Part shown: positions 25,154-33,171 of the stretch, one piece after another
How the letters are laid out: each line of letters opens with the position of its first letter
How positions within the stretch are numbered: the stretch's first letter is position 1
Assembly (NCBI GenBank): GCA_050949085.1
Contig: JBMNFB010000009.1
Span: 310,001 to 374,000 of the forward strand
Direction: 5' to 3'
Source: JBMNFB01 sp050949085
GTDB taxonomy: Bacteria > Bacillota > UBA994 > UBA5500
DNA: 64,000 nucleotides
The notes under the pieces: model-generated
Told to the model about the DNA's origin: nothing
Databases searched by the model: none
The model's input: the letters and a program-made list of their open reading frames with translations, nothing else
Position numbers and translations under genes: made by a program

Positions 25154-25606
25154 TCAGTCTGCTTCTGACTGGTACTGCACTAACTCAATACCCGCCTCGT
25201 TGAGCAGCGCCAGCGAGAGCTGATCAGGATAAGGCTCTGCGTAGATAATCCGCTCAATCCGGCTGTTGATTAGCATCTTGGCACAGAGCACGCAGGGGAA
25301 GACATTGGTGTAGAGCGTGCCGCCGGCGATGGACACGCCGGAGACGGCGGCCTGAATGATCGCGTTCTGTTCAGCGTGCAGAGCGCGGCAGAGTTCGTGC
25401 CGCTCGCCGGAGGCCACGCCCTGCTGCACGCGCAGGCAGCCAACCTCAGCACAGTGCTTCAGCCCGCGGGGCGCTCCGTTATAGCCGGTGGCGATGATCC
25501 GGCGATTTTTGACGATGATGGCTCCTACCTGCCGACGCAGACAGGTTGACCGGGTAGCCACCACGTTGGTAATCTGCATGAAATACTCGTCCCAGCTCAT
25601 CCGCAT
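25154..25606 (-). CDS. comEB: Deoxycytidylate deaminase (ComEB-like)
   Basis: A 150-aa zinc-dependent cytidine deaminase-fold enzyme converting dCMP to dUMP for thymidylate synthesis. It begins MSWDEYFMQITNVVATRSTCLRRQVGAIIV, has the catalytic HAEQNAI motif near residue 77 and the second zinc site PCVLCAKML near 105, and contains the CAEVGCLRVQQGVASGERHELCRALHAEQ insertion typical of dCMP deaminases with an extra structural zinc. AGGTGAAGC precedes the ATG. It sits immediately downstream of upp, within a nucleotide-metabolism run. Confidence 0.9.
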   Translation of the reverse strand: MRMSWDEYFMQITNVVATRSTCLRRQVGAIIVKNRRIIATGYNGAPRGLKHCAEVGCLRVQQGVASGERHELCRALHAEQNAIIQAAVSGVSIAGGTLYTNVFPCVLCAKMLINSRIERIIYAEPYPDQLSLALLNEAGIELVQYQSEAD

Positions 25607-25618
25607 CGCAGCTTCACC

Positions 25619-26248
25619 TTACTTGGTTCCAAACAGGCGATCACCTGCATCGCCGAGACCAGGGACGATATAGGCATGCTCATTCAGCCGCTCGTCGATA
25701 GCGGCCGTGTAGATATCAACATCAGGATGAGCCGTCCGCAAGGCCTGTACCCCGTCTGGTGCCGCAATCAGACAGACAAACCGGATACTGGTCGCCCCCT
25801 GCCGTTTGAGGTAATCGATAGCGGCCACAGCCGATCCGCCGGTGGCCAACATTGGGTCGATCACGAACAGGTCGCGCTCAGCGACGTCAGTAGGCAGTTT
25901 GGCATAATATTCGACCGGCTGCAGGGTCTCCGGATCGCGGTAGATGCCGATATGCCCCACCTTGGCGGCAGGAACCAGACGCAGCATCCCATTGACCATA
26001 CCCAGGCCGGCCCGCAAGATAGGGATAATCCCCAGCTTCTTGCCGGCGATAACCTTCGCCTGGGCCCGGGCCACCGGCGTTTCCACCTCGTGATCCTCCA
26101 GCGGCAGGTCACGGGTCACTTCGTAGCCCATGAGCATGGATAGCTCCTCCACCAGCTCGCGAAACTCTTTTGAACCAGTGTTCTTATCACGGATGAGCGT
26201 CAGTTTGTGTTGAATGAGGGGATGATCCAGAACATACAGTTTCGCCAT
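25619..26248 (-). CDS. upp: Uracil phosphoribosyltransferase
   Basis: A 209-aa salvage enzyme making UMP from uracil and PRPP. The PRPP-binding loop is FVIDPMLATGGSAVAAIDYLKRQGA near residue 128, the IPILRAGLGMVNGML segment near 76 and the uracil-binding C-terminal YIVPGLGDAGDRLFGTK are complete. The ATG at 26248 has GGGAGG 10 nt upstream; the longer frame to 26368 lacks family support. It lies between glyA and the dCMP deaminase gene, the order conserved in Bacillus. Confidence 0.96.
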   Translation of the reverse strand: MAKLYVLDHPLIQHKLTLIRDKNTGSKEFRELVEELSMLMGYEVTRDLPLEDHEVETPVARAQAKVIAGKKLGIIPILRAGLGMVNGMLRLVPAAKVGHIGIYRDPETLQPVEYYAKLPTDVAERDLFVIDPMLATGGSAVAAIDYLKRQGATSIRFVCLIAAPDGVQALRTAHPDVDIYTAAIDERLNEHAYIVPGLGDAGDRLFGTK

Positions 26249-26285
26249 GACGAGCATACCTCCCTGTGGGTCTCCAGACAGACTT

Positions 26286-26314
26286 TGCGCATGCCGCCCG
26301 GGGCAGCATGCGCA
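26286..26314. repeat. Strong inverted repeat between glyA and upp
   Basis: TGCGCATGC at 26286-26294 pairs with GCATGCGCA at 26306-26314; extra G-C pairs can form inside the 11-nt loop. No T-tract follows on either strand, so it is more likely an RNA-processing or stability element between glyA and upp than a full terminator. Confidence 0.45.
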
Positions 26315-26340
26315 GCAATGCTTCATTAAGTTTGCAGGTG

Positions 26341-27573
26341 CTATTGATACAGAGGATGAGCCTCGCAAAGTTCGGCAACACCCTTGCGCACCTTGGCCAA
26401 AATCGTCTCATTGTCCGCATTCTCGAGGGCGTCAGCCATCAGTGTAGCCACCGTGCGCATATCCGCCTCGGTGAACCCGCGAGAGGTCATGGCCGGGGTG
26501 CCGATACGAATGCCGCTAGTGACGAACGGGCTTTCTGGATCAAAGGGAATCGTATTCTTGTTGACGGTAATCCGCACGCTATCCAGCACTCGCTCCGCCT
26601 TCCTGCCAGTCAGCTTCTTGCTGCGCAGGTCAACCAGAATCAGATGGTTGTCGGTACCGCCGGAGACGAGGTCGAAGCCACGTTCCATCAGCCCCTCCGC
26701 CAACGCCTTGGCGTTCTTCAGAACCTGCTCCTGATAGGCCCGGAATTCGTCGGAGAGCGCTTCCTTGAAGGCTACTGCCTTGGCGGCGATGATGTGCATC
26801 AGCGGACCACCCTGCATGCCCGGGAAGACCGCCTTGTCGATGGCCTTGGCATGTTTCTCCTTGCAGAGAATGAGCCCGCCGCGGGGACCGCGCAGGGTCT
26901 TGTGGGTGGTGCTGGTCACGAAGTCGGCATGCGGCACCGGATTGGGATGCAGACCGGTGGCCACGAGGCCAGCGATGTGTGCCATATCAACCATGAGAAC
27001 AGCGCCGACGTCATCGGCGATTTCGCGGAAAGCCTGGAAATCGATGATGCGCGGATAGGCGCTGGCGCCGGCGATGATCATTCTCGGCTTGTGCTCTTCG
27101 GCCAGTTGACGAACCTGCTCATAATCGATACGCCCAGTCTTCTCATCCACGCCGTAGGGGATGATGTTATAGAGGATGCCCGAGAAGTTGACCGGGCTGC
27201 CGTGGGTCAGATGCCCACCATGGGATAGATTCATGCCCAGCACGGTATCGCCCGGCTTGATGGCCGTGAAGTAAACAGCCATGTTGGCCATAGCGCCGGC
27301 GTGAGGCTGAACATTGGCGTGCTCGGCGTCAAACAGCTGCTTGGCCCGATCTCTGGCCAGATTTTCGGCAATGTCGACTTCCTCGCATCCGCCGTAGTAG
27401 CGCCGGCCGGGGTACCCTTCGGCATACTTGTTGGTCAGAACGGATCCCATCGCGTCCAGAACAGCTCGGCTGACAAAGTTCTCAGAGGCGATCAGCTCGA
27501 TGTTGCTCTGTTGTCGCTTCAACTCCTGATCGATAACTGCCTGAATCTCAGGGTCAACCAATTTTAGAGACAT
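26341..27573 (-). CDS. glyA: Serine hydroxymethyltransferase
   Basis: A 410-aa PLP enzyme interconverting serine plus THF with glycine plus methylene-THF. The PLP Lys is in the SHMT signature VTSTTHKTLRGPRGG near residue 230. ELIASENFVSRAVL near 29, YAEGYPGRRYYGGCE near 52 and the folate-contacting region after SLSHGGHLTHG are present, and the length is normal. The ATG at 27573 overlaps the end of ywlG by 10 nt, and GAGGACGG serves as the ribosome site. Besides glycine synthesis, its methylene-THF can feed the one-carbon genes of the hut cluster elsewhere in the window. Confidence 0.97.
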   Translation of the reverse strand: MSLKLVDPEIQAVIDQELKRQQSNIELIASENFVSRAVLDAMGSVLTNKYAEGYPGRRYYGGCEEVDIAENLARDRAKQLFDAEHANVQPHAGAMANMAVYFTAIKPGDTVLGMNLSHGGHLTHGSPVNFSGILYNIIPYGVDEKTGRIDYEQVRQLAEEHKPRMIIAGASAYPRIIDFQAFREIADDVGAVLMVDMAHIAGLVATGLHPNPVPHADFVTSTTHKTLRGPRGGLILCKEKHAKAIDKAVFPGMQGGPLMHIIAAKAVAFKEALSDEFRAYQEQVLKNAKALAEGLMERGFDLVSGGTDNHLILVDLRSKKLTGRKAERVLDSVRITVNKNTIPFDPESPFVTSGIRIGTPAMTSRGFTEADMRTVATLMADALENADNETILAKVRKGVAELCEAHPLYQ

Positions 27574-28139
27574 GACTTCAACACACCGTCCTCTCGTTTG
27601 TATTTGGCACGTTCTCCACCAATAAGTCGCGGCCTGGTTTTTGCCGCAGTGACGCGCGCCTCACCCACAAGTTCCTGAGAGAGACGAACCGGCACCGCCA
27701 CTGGTCGCAGATGCATGCCAATCAGCACATCGCCAATATCTATGCCCGCGTGTGCCTGAATGCTTTCTACCAGTACAGCATCTGGAGTGCGTGCGTAGGC
27801 TACGGTAGACATCGCCCCGCCGGCACCAGGATGCGGAACAGCGCTGACCTCTACCAGGTTATGCCGCTCCTGACATTCCCGTGTGACAACTAGCGCGCGA
27901 TTCAAATGCTCACAACACTGCACTGCCAGGCAAAGCTGATGACTGTCCACAAACTGCTGCAAGGGAGGAAACAGCGCTTTGGCGACCTCCAGACTGGAGT
28001 CGGTACCAATCCTTTTCCCCATCACCTCGCTGGTGCTGCAGCCCAGCACCAGAATCTGCCCCGGACGCAGGCCCAGCTTTTGCTCGCACTCGGCGAGAAC
28101 GGCCTGCATCTGCTCTGTTAACTTGGACATTCTGCTCAT
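27564..28139 (-). CDS. ywlG: YwlG family protein (UPF0340, DUF436)
   Basis: A 191-aa conserved protein of unknown function. It matches the family with ILVLGCSTSEVMGKRIGTDSSLEVAKALF near residue 30, AVQCCEHLNRALVVTRE, VSAVPHPGAGGAMSTVAYAR and VLVESIQAHAGIDIGDVLIGMHLRPVAVPVR. No signal peptide or membrane helix is present. It begins four bases inside the rpiB end (ATGA overlap) with GGAGGCCGGTC upstream and overlaps glyA by 10 nt, so translation of rpiB-ywlG-glyA is likely coupled. The gene is a conserved neighbour of glyA in Bacillus. Confidence 0.9.
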   Translation of the reverse strand: MSRMSKLTEQMQAVLAECEQKLGLRPGQILVLGCSTSEVMGKRIGTDSSLEVAKALFPPLQQFVDSHQLCLAVQCCEHLNRALVVTRECQERHNLVEVSAVPHPGAGGAMSTVAYARTPDAVLVESIQAHAGIDIGDVLIGMHLRPVAVPVRLSQELVGEARVTAAKTRPRLIGGERAKYKREDGVLKSCL

Positions 28140-28591
28140 GACCGGCCTCCAAACCTCTGCTCTATCGCCGTAATCTTGTCCAGACGACGCTGATGGCGGC
28201 CACCGGCAAACTCGGTATGTAACCAGATATTAACGATCTCCTCTGCCACCCCGGGACCGACAACTCTCGCTCCCAGGCAGAGCACGTTGCTGTCATTGTG
28301 CTCGCGGGTTGCCCTGGCGGAGAACAGATCGTGACAGAGGCTAGCCCGAATCCCCGGGAACTTGTTGGCAGCAATCGACATACCGATCCCCGTACCACAG
28401 ACAAGAATGGCCCGTTCGCACTGGCCACTCGTCACTGCCTCAACGGCGAGGATGGCATAGTCGGCATAGTCCACGGAATCCAGCGAACTGCAGCCAAAGT
28501 CCACTGCCTCAAAGCCGTCTCGCTCCAGCCACGTCAGTATTAGCTGTCTTAGCTCAAACCCAGCATGATCACTGGCGACCGCAATCCTCAT
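28136..28591 (-). CDS. rpiB: Ribose-5-phosphate isomerase B
   Basis: A 151-aa pentose phosphate pathway enzyme interconverting ribose-5-phosphate and ribulose-5-phosphate. The N-terminal IAVASDHAGFELRQLI, the catalytic Cys region AILVCGTGIGMSIAANKFPGIRASLC and the His of NDSNVLCLGARVVG match RpiB/LacAB. The ATG at 28591 has AGGAG 8 nt upstream and is preferred over one at 28609. It is the ywlF position in the ywlCEFG-glyA-upp order. Confidence 0.93.
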   Translation of the reverse strand: MRIAVASDHAGFELRQLILTWLERDGFEAVDFGCSSLDSVDYADYAILAVEAVTSGQCERAILVCGTGIGMSIAANKFPGIRASLCHDLFSARATREHNDSNVLCLGARVVGPGVAEEIVNIWLHTEFAGGRHQRRLDKITAIEQRFGGRS

Positions 28592-28631
28592 GCGATCATC
28601 TCCTGTCAAAATACTTGGTCACGGCCATTCG

Positions 28632-28660
28632 GACAAAAAGTGCCATGGCAACCATGACAC
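28632..28660 (-). terminator. Likely terminator after the arginine phosphatase gene
   Basis: Minus-strand GTGTCATGG-TTG-CCATGGCAC forms a hairpin with one mismatch, followed by TTTTTG. It lies about 75 nt past the stop of the gene at 28738-29445. Confidence 0.6.
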
Positions 28661-28737
28661 AGTCCAAAAACCTGCTCCTTATTATATAGCAGAGATTCCC
28701 CCCGGACAAGCAGCCAGCAAAGCGTCACTCCGGCACT

Positions 28738-29445
28738 TCATGCGTCAAGAAGCTTGTCCTGCTGCAAGCGCTGCAGCAGCCGCTCCAGATTATCCTTCAG
28801 TTCGTCGCGGCTCATACGATAGACCTCCAGCGGTTGGCCAAACGGGTCGGTCACATCGACCAGGCTGCGCTGCTGCTCGATCTGATCGATCCGGGTTCGC
28901 TCCGGGCGCAAGCGCTCCAACAATTCGGCCTGCCGCTCGGCGAGGAGCTGCTCAACCTCCCCGAGTTCCTGCAGCAACTCGGCCCGCCTTACCCGCAGTT
29001 CGCCGATGTTGGGATGGACTTCCGCCGCGAACGCCTCTCGCTTTGTTGCCATCTGCCGGTGCAGCTGATAGAGTTCCTGTTCCCACTGTTCCCGATCCGC
29101 CGGCGTGATCAGAAACTCTTTCAACAGGTGGATCTTCTCCCGCGCCTGAGGAAAAGCAGCGATCAGGGCTTCCCTCTGGCGGCGAGTCATCGTCAGGATC
29201 AGGTCCGCCCACTCGACCTGCGCAGCGTCGATCTGCCGGCCCCGGTGATAACTGAGATCGAGCCCGATCTCGCGCAGAGCTTCCTGAGCAAAGCGAGAAG
29301 CCGGAGCGCCAGAATCGGCGGCCACGCCAGCCGAACGCACCTCGACTTTCCCCAACAGATTGTTCTCCCGCAGCAGCTGTTCCATCAGCGCCTGAGCCAT
29401 ACTGCTGCGACAGGTGTTACCGGTACAGACAAACAGGATGCGCAA
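28738..29445 (-). CDS. ywlE: Protein-arginine phosphatase (YwlE-like) with coiled-coil insertion
   Basis: A 235-aa low-molecular-weight phosphatase-fold protein. The P-loop CTGNTCRSS (7-15) has Thr at the position that distinguishes arginine phosphatases (YwlE) from tyrosine phosphatases, which have Ile there. It would reverse McsB-type arginine phosphorylation. The general-acid Asp is in DVTDPFGQPLEVYR near 197-210. Between HLLKEF (106-111) and that motif lie about 85 residues (112-196), very rich in Glu, Arg, Leu and Gln, predicted to be helical coiled coil; normal YwlE is about 150 aa without it. Its place between Sua5 and rpiB matches Bacillus. Whether the insertion serves targeting or regulation is unknown. 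Confidence 0.88.
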   Translation of the reverse strand: MRILFVCTGNTCRSSMAQALMEQLLRENNLLGKVEVRSAGVAADSGAPASRFAQEALREIGLDLSYHRGRQIDAAQVEWADLILTMTRRQREALIAAFPQAREKIHLLKEFLITPADREQWEQELYQLHRQMATKREAFAAEVHPNIGELRVRRAELLQELGEVEQLLAERQAELLERLRPERTRIDQIEQQRSLVDVTDPFGQPLEVYRMSRDELKDNLERLLQRLQQDKLLDA

Positions 29446-29468
29446 GACAACACCTCCAAACTGGATAG

Positions 29469-30497
29469 CTACACCCAGACCAAACGATGTCCGGCCGCCT
29501 TCCCCAGCCGGTTCTGTAACGCCAACCCCAATCCTGCATTGGACGTATATCCGTGAGCCAGGATGACATCGGCCCCCATCCGGTCAAAGCGGCGCAGGGC
29601 AGCGTAGAGGCGTTGCGCGGCCTGAGCCGGCTCGCCCTGCGGCCCCAGGGAAACAGTCAGGCAGAGGGGAAAGGCATCCAGATACTCATCAAATGTCAGG
29701 ACACCGACCCTTTGCCCCAGCTGGAGCAGAGCATCAGCCCTGGCCTGCATGGCACGCCGCACTGCCTGCGTCTCCCCCAGGTAGAGAAACATCGGCGCAG
29801 CAGGGGCATAATGCTGGTACCTCATACCCGGCGAACGGGCTTGGCCCTCGGTCGGAGTTGCCGTGGCCAAAACAACAGGACCCACCACTTGCTGCAAGTC
29901 TTCCAGAGTGATAGTTCCGGGGCGCAGCAGCGTGGGGGGATCGGTCGTTAGGTCGACCACCGTCGACTCTAGCCCAACGGTGGCCATTCCTGCGTCAATG
30001 ACCAGATCGGCCGCCTCACCTAGATCGGCGACAACATGCTCCGCCAGGGTGGGACTGGGGCGGCCCGATCGATTGGCGCTGGGGGCAGCCACCGGCACAC
30101 CGGCGCGCTGAATCAGCGCAGCGGCCACCGGGTGATTGGGCCAGCGCACGGCAATCGTCTCCAGGCCAGCGGTGACGACATCGGGCACGGCGGCCTGCCG
30201 CGGCAGAATAATGGAAAGCGGCCCTGGCCAGAACGCCTGCATCAGCTTGTCCGCCTGGGGGGTGACCTGCGTGACTAGCGTTGGCAGCATGGAGTAGTCG
30301 GCGATGTGGGCAATGAGCGGGTTATCGGCGGGACGCCCCTTGGCGCGAAAGATGCTCGCGACCGCCTCGGCATTCCATACATTGGCGCCGAGGCCGTATA
30401 CCGTCTCGGTAGGAAAAGCCACTAACTTGCCGGCCGTAAGGTACTCTGCCCCCAACGCCAAAGCTCGCTCGAGGTCCTGTTCTACACTGATCAGCAC
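29469..30497 (-). CDS. tsaC: L-threonylcarbamoyladenylate synthase (Sua5 type)
   Basis: A 342-aa enzyme making threonylcarbamoyl-AMP from threonine, bicarbonate and ATP for t6A37 modification of tRNAs reading ANN codons. The YrdC domain (about 10-210) has AFPTETVYGLGANVWN, IFRAKGRPADNPLIAHI, WPGPLSIILPRQ and APSANRSGRPSPT. A linker and C-terminal Sua5 domain (about 225-340) make it the long Sua5 form. It is the ywlC position of the conserved ywlC-E-F-G-glyA block, 23 nt upstream of the arginine phosphatase. The gene upstream is unrelated. Confidence 0.93.
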   Translation of the reverse strand: MLISVEQDLERALALGAEYLTAGKLVAFPTETVYGLGANVWNAEAVASIFRAKGRPADNPLIAHIADYSMLPTLVTQVTPQADKLMQAFWPGPLSIILPRQAAVPDVVTAGLETIAVRWPNHPVAAALIQRAGVPVAAPSANRSGRPSPTLAEHVVADLGEAADLVIDAGMATVGLESTVVDLTTDPPTLLRPGTITLEDLQQVVGPVVLATATPTEGQARSPGMRYQHYAPAAPMFLYLGETQAVRRAMQARADALLQLGQRVGVLTFDEYLDAFPLCLTVSLGPQGEPAQAAQRLYAALRRFDRMGADVILAHGYTSNAGLGLALQNRLGKAAGHRLVWV

Positions 30498-30617
30498 GCG
30501 GTTGCACTCCTAATCGAGCCAGCTGAGCAGACTTCCACCGGCCTGCCTGACACTGGCTCCTATTATGGCTTATTGTACCACCGCCCGGTTGAAAATAACA
30601 ACCAGGCTGCGCGAGGG

Positions 30618-31037
30618 CTACCTGAGCAGGATGATACCCAATAGCACCAGCAGCGTGCCACACAGGCGAGTCAGGGTAAGCTGCTCACCCAGGAGCAGCG
30701 CCGCCAGCAGTGCGGCGATGAGGGGGTAACTACCGGCAATGGGCACCACCCGCCCTACCTCGCCCAGCTTCAAGGCCTGAAAGTAGAAGGCCTGAGCCAG
30801 CAGCACGCCGACGAAACCGCTCATCAGGATGGCCACCCACGTCCGGACCGACCACTGCCCAAATGTCGCTGTTTGCTGCTCCATAACCAGATAGAAGGCG
30901 GTGAATATCACGGTAATCAGGGCACGCACGAAGACGGCAGCCAGCGGCGGCGCCTGTCGCAGCCCGATCCTTTCAAATATGGGAGCGATGCCATAGCAGA
31001 CGGCGGCGATCAGCGCCCAGAAAGTTGCTCGGTTCAT
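30618..31037 (-). CDS. Small EamA/DMT-family transporter-like protein
   Basis: A 139-aa membrane protein made of about five hydrophobic helices, equal to one EamA repeat and not the usual two. WALIAAVCYGIAPIFERIGLRQ at the start, AQAFYFQALKLGEVGRVVPIAGSYPLIAALLAALLLGEQLTLTRLCG and LLVLLGIILL at the end are typical of the drug/metabolite transporter superfamily. Half-size members are thought to act as dimers. The substrate is unknown. It is on the minus strand with a 120-nt gap to tsaC and no obvious functional partner. Confidence 0.8.
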   Translation of the reverse strand: MNRATFWALIAAVCYGIAPIFERIGLRQAPPLAAVFVRALITVIFTAFYLVMEQQTATFGQWSVRTWVAILMSGFVGVLLAQAFYFQALKLGEVGRVVPIAGSYPLIAALLAALLLGEQLTLTRLCGTLLVLLGIILLR

Positions 31038-31068
31038 GGTCGTCCACCTCCGCTACAGGTATATGCGG

Positions 31069-31101
31069 AGGCAAACAAAATAAGGCCGACAACGTCGGCC
31101 T
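31069..31101 (-). terminator. Intrinsic terminator after the lipoprotein gene
   Basis: Minus-strand AGGCCGAC-GTT-GTCGGCCT is a perfect 8-bp hairpin followed by TATTTTGTTT. It lies about 20 nt past the lipoprotein stop and 30 nt before the EamA gene. Confidence 0.8.
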
Positions 31102-31123
31102 GACTAAGAGAGTGCTATCCTGA

Positions 31124-31561
31124 TCAGTCTTCCTTCGCGAGGATGGCGATGGCTGCGCCATCGACCTTGTAGACGCCCTTGTTGCCGGGAGTGGCCACCG
31201 TCCGCGTCTCCTCAGTATCCACATTATCCTTGGTCCAGACCAGAGTCACCACGACAGTTCCACTGCGAGTACCCATCGCCTCCTGCTTATCGATGGTGAA
31301 GCTCTTCAACTCGCCATAGTGCTCCAGCAATTCCTCGATGGCCTCTTCAAACTCCTGCTGCGTGTGACCCTTAACGCCGGCTCCGCCACCCTCCTTGTAG
31401 AACTCGCTCATCATCTCGTAGCAGGCGTTCAGGTCGCCCTGTTGCAGTGTCTCATAGAACTTGGCGATCGTCTGCCCCGGATTCAAGGCAGATCCACAAC
31501 CGGTTAAAGCAAGCACACCGACAACGAGAGCAACCAGCAACAGCGAAATACTTCTGCGCAT
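31124..31561 (-). CDS. DUF4878-like lipoprotein
   Basis: A 145-aa predicted lipoprotein. The signal peptide (RRSISLLLVALVVGVLALTGC) ends in a lipobox LTGC, with Cys22 as the lipidated residue. The mature part is a compact NTF2/DUF4878-like domain: a helical ALNPGQTIAKFYETLQQGDLNACYEMMSEF, then FEEAIEELLEHYGELKSFTIDKQEA and beta strands with GTVVVTLVWTKDN. Such domains often bind small ligands or act as periplasmic scaffolds; no function is assigned. The ATG at 31561 is selected by AAGGGGTGG. It has its own terminator. Confidence 0.75.
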   Translation of the reverse strand: MRRSISLLLVALVVGVLALTGCGSALNPGQTIAKFYETLQQGDLNACYEMMSEFYKEGGGAGVKGHTQQEFEEAIEELLEHYGELKSFTIDKQEAMGTRSGTVVVTLVWTKDNVDTEETRTVATPGNKGVYKVDGAAIAILAKED

Positions 31562-31766
31562 TCTTCCACCCCTTCGGTTCTGAATATATCTACTATTACT
31601 CATCATATTGGTCACCGATGGGGCAAATTCCTGCTGCCTGGAGAAAACTTTTCTGAAATGTTAGATAAACCTCGCGGCACTCGAAAATTACGTGTATCCG
31701 TATGTTTTGGAATAGTACAACCGATTGAGTGCAGCGTAGCTCTATCAACTCATCCCGGCAATGTGG

Positions 31767-31786
31767 TAGAATAGGAACAAACGTTC
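31767..31786 (+). promoter_or_regulatory. Likely -10 element and LexA (SOS) box upstream of dinB
   Basis: TAGAAT at 31767-31772 is a probable -10 hexamer. Two bases further is GAACAAACGTTC at 31775-31786, the GAAC-N4-GTTC core recognised by Gram-positive LexA (DinR), followed by a G as in the extended site. A good -35 is not visible. LexA bound there would cover the start site, giving DNA-damage induction of dinB. Confidence 0.75.
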
Positions 31787-31803
31787 GAAGGATGGTGGAA
31801 CTG

Positions 31804-32997
31804 ATGCGTCAAGAGAGTCGAATTCTTCACGTTGACCTTGATGCTTTCTTTGCCAGTATCGAACAGCGCGATAATCCCGAGCTGCGGGGCAAGCCAGTCA
31901 TCATCGGCGGCAAGCCGGATCAGCGGGGCGTGGTCTCCACCTGCTCGTATGAAGCGCGCCGCTTTGGAGTACGTTCCGCCATGCCCCTGATCGAGGCCTA
32001 TCGCCGCTGCCCGGAAGGGATTTTTCTCCCCGGTGACATGCACAAATATGCCCAGGCCTCACGCCAGGTGCAGGAGATTTTTCAGCGCTTCACCCCTCTG
32101 GTGGAGCAGGTCTCCATTGACGAAGCGTTTCTCGATGTCAGCGGCTGCCTCAATCTGTTTGGCGATCCGCCGACCATCGCCCGCCGCATCAAGCGGGCGA
32201 TCAAGGAAGAGGTAGGCATCACCGCGTCCGTCGGCGTAGCCCCCAATAAATTCGTGGCCAAGATCGCTTCTGAACTGGAGAAACCTGACGGGCTGGTGGT
32301 GATTCAACCCCACCAGGTCATCGATGTTCTGCATCCTCTGAGCATCGACCGCCTCTGGGGCGTTGGGCCGAAGACGACGGCGCGCCTGCAGCAGCTGGGG
32401 ATTCGTCAGGTGGGACAGTTGGCCAGATTTGACGAGGCACTTCTGGCCCGCAGCGTCGGCCGGGCAGCAGCCAGGCATCTGCTGCAGCTGGCCAACGGTA
32501 TCGATGATCGGCCGGTGGAGACCACCGACGAGACCAAATCTATGGGGCACGAACACACATTTCCGGTGGACATAGCGGACATGAAAGAAGTCGAGGGCGT
32601 CCTCCTGCACTTGGCAGAGAAGGTGGGGCGCCGCCTGCGGCGGGACGGGCTAGCCGGCAAGACGGTCACCCTCAAGCTGCGCTATCAGGATTTCACTACG
32701 CTCACCCGCCAGGCAACGCTGCCTGAGCCCACCAATCTGGACCATCACATCTACCGGGCCGCCCGGGAGCTTCTGCATAAGACCTACAACGGACAGCTGA
32801 TCAGATTGATCGGCGTCAGCATGCACAACCTGTCCAGTGAAGCGACGCGACAGCTCTCGTTTCTCGGCGAAAGCGAGGAGTATGCACGCCGCGAGAAGCT
32901 GCTGGAGACGATGGACCGCATCAAGAACCGCTACGGCGAGGATATCATCACCTACGCCAAAGTGCGCGAGCGCGAGGACGATCCCTATGGCATCTGA
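31804..32997 (+). CDS. dinB: DNA polymerase IV (Y-family)
   Basis: A 397-aa translesion polymerase acting in DNA-damage tolerance. Palm motifs RILHVDLDAFFASIEQ at the N terminus and EQVSIDEAFLDVSG near 100 carry the catalytic acidic residues. YEARRFGVRSAMP, the thumb helix-hairpin-helix segment LWGVGPKTTARLQQLGIRQVGQL and the little-finger domain from about 235 follow. The C terminus lacks the canonical beta-clamp motif QLxLF; QLSFLGESEE near 360 is the nearest candidate. The ATG at 31804 is chosen because AGGATGGTGG precedes it. It is preceded by an SOS box. Confidence 0.95.
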   Translation: MRQESRILHVDLDAFFASIEQRDNPELRGKPVIIGGKPDQRGVVSTCSYEARRFGVRSAMPLIEAYRRCPEGIFLPGDMHKYAQASRQVQEIFQRFTPLVEQVSIDEAFLDVSGCLNLFGDPPTIARRIKRAIKEEVGITASVGVAPNKFVAKIASELEKPDGLVVIQPHQVIDVLHPLSIDRLWGVGPKTTARLQQLGIRQVGQLARFDEALLARSVGRAAARHLLQLANGIDDRPVETTDETKSMGHEHTFPVDIADMKEVEGVLLHLAEKVGRRLRRDGLAGKTVTLKLRYQDFTTLTRQATLPEPTNLDHHIYRAARELLHKTYNGQLIRLIGVSMHNLSSEATRQLSFLGESEEYARREKLLETMDRIKNRYGEDIITYAKVREREDDPYGI

Positions 32998-33046
32998 CCG
33001 GACTGACCCCTCCTTCCGGTCCGAACGGCCCTCCGCCTATTGCTCG

Positions 33047-33155
33047 CGGAAAGCAGATACCCCCCGCTGTAGCGACTTCCGGGGCGATGCCCTGTCTTTC
33101 ACGTATTAAAGAAGCACCCACTGCAACCCAGAGGAAGGCAGTGGGTGTCATTACG
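33047..33155. repeat. Copy B of a dispersed structured intergenic element
   Basis: It occupies the gap between the convergent dinB and S-component genes. It repeats, in the same orientation, the blocks of the element at 15950-16055: CGGAAAGC (33047-33054), ACTTCCGGGG, ATGCCCTGTCTTTCACG, TTAAAGAAGCACCCAC and a 10-bp hairpin CACCCACTGC (33115-33124) / GCAGTGGGTG (33138-33147). The hairpin pairing is kept despite sequence changes, which suggests RNA structure. Confidence 0.65.
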
Positions 33156-33171
33156 AGGGCTATCCCTGCAT

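Noticed and set aside
26286..26314. Intrinsic terminator between glyA and upp
   Set aside because: The stem is strong but no T-tract follows on either strand, so it is listed only as an inverted repeat.
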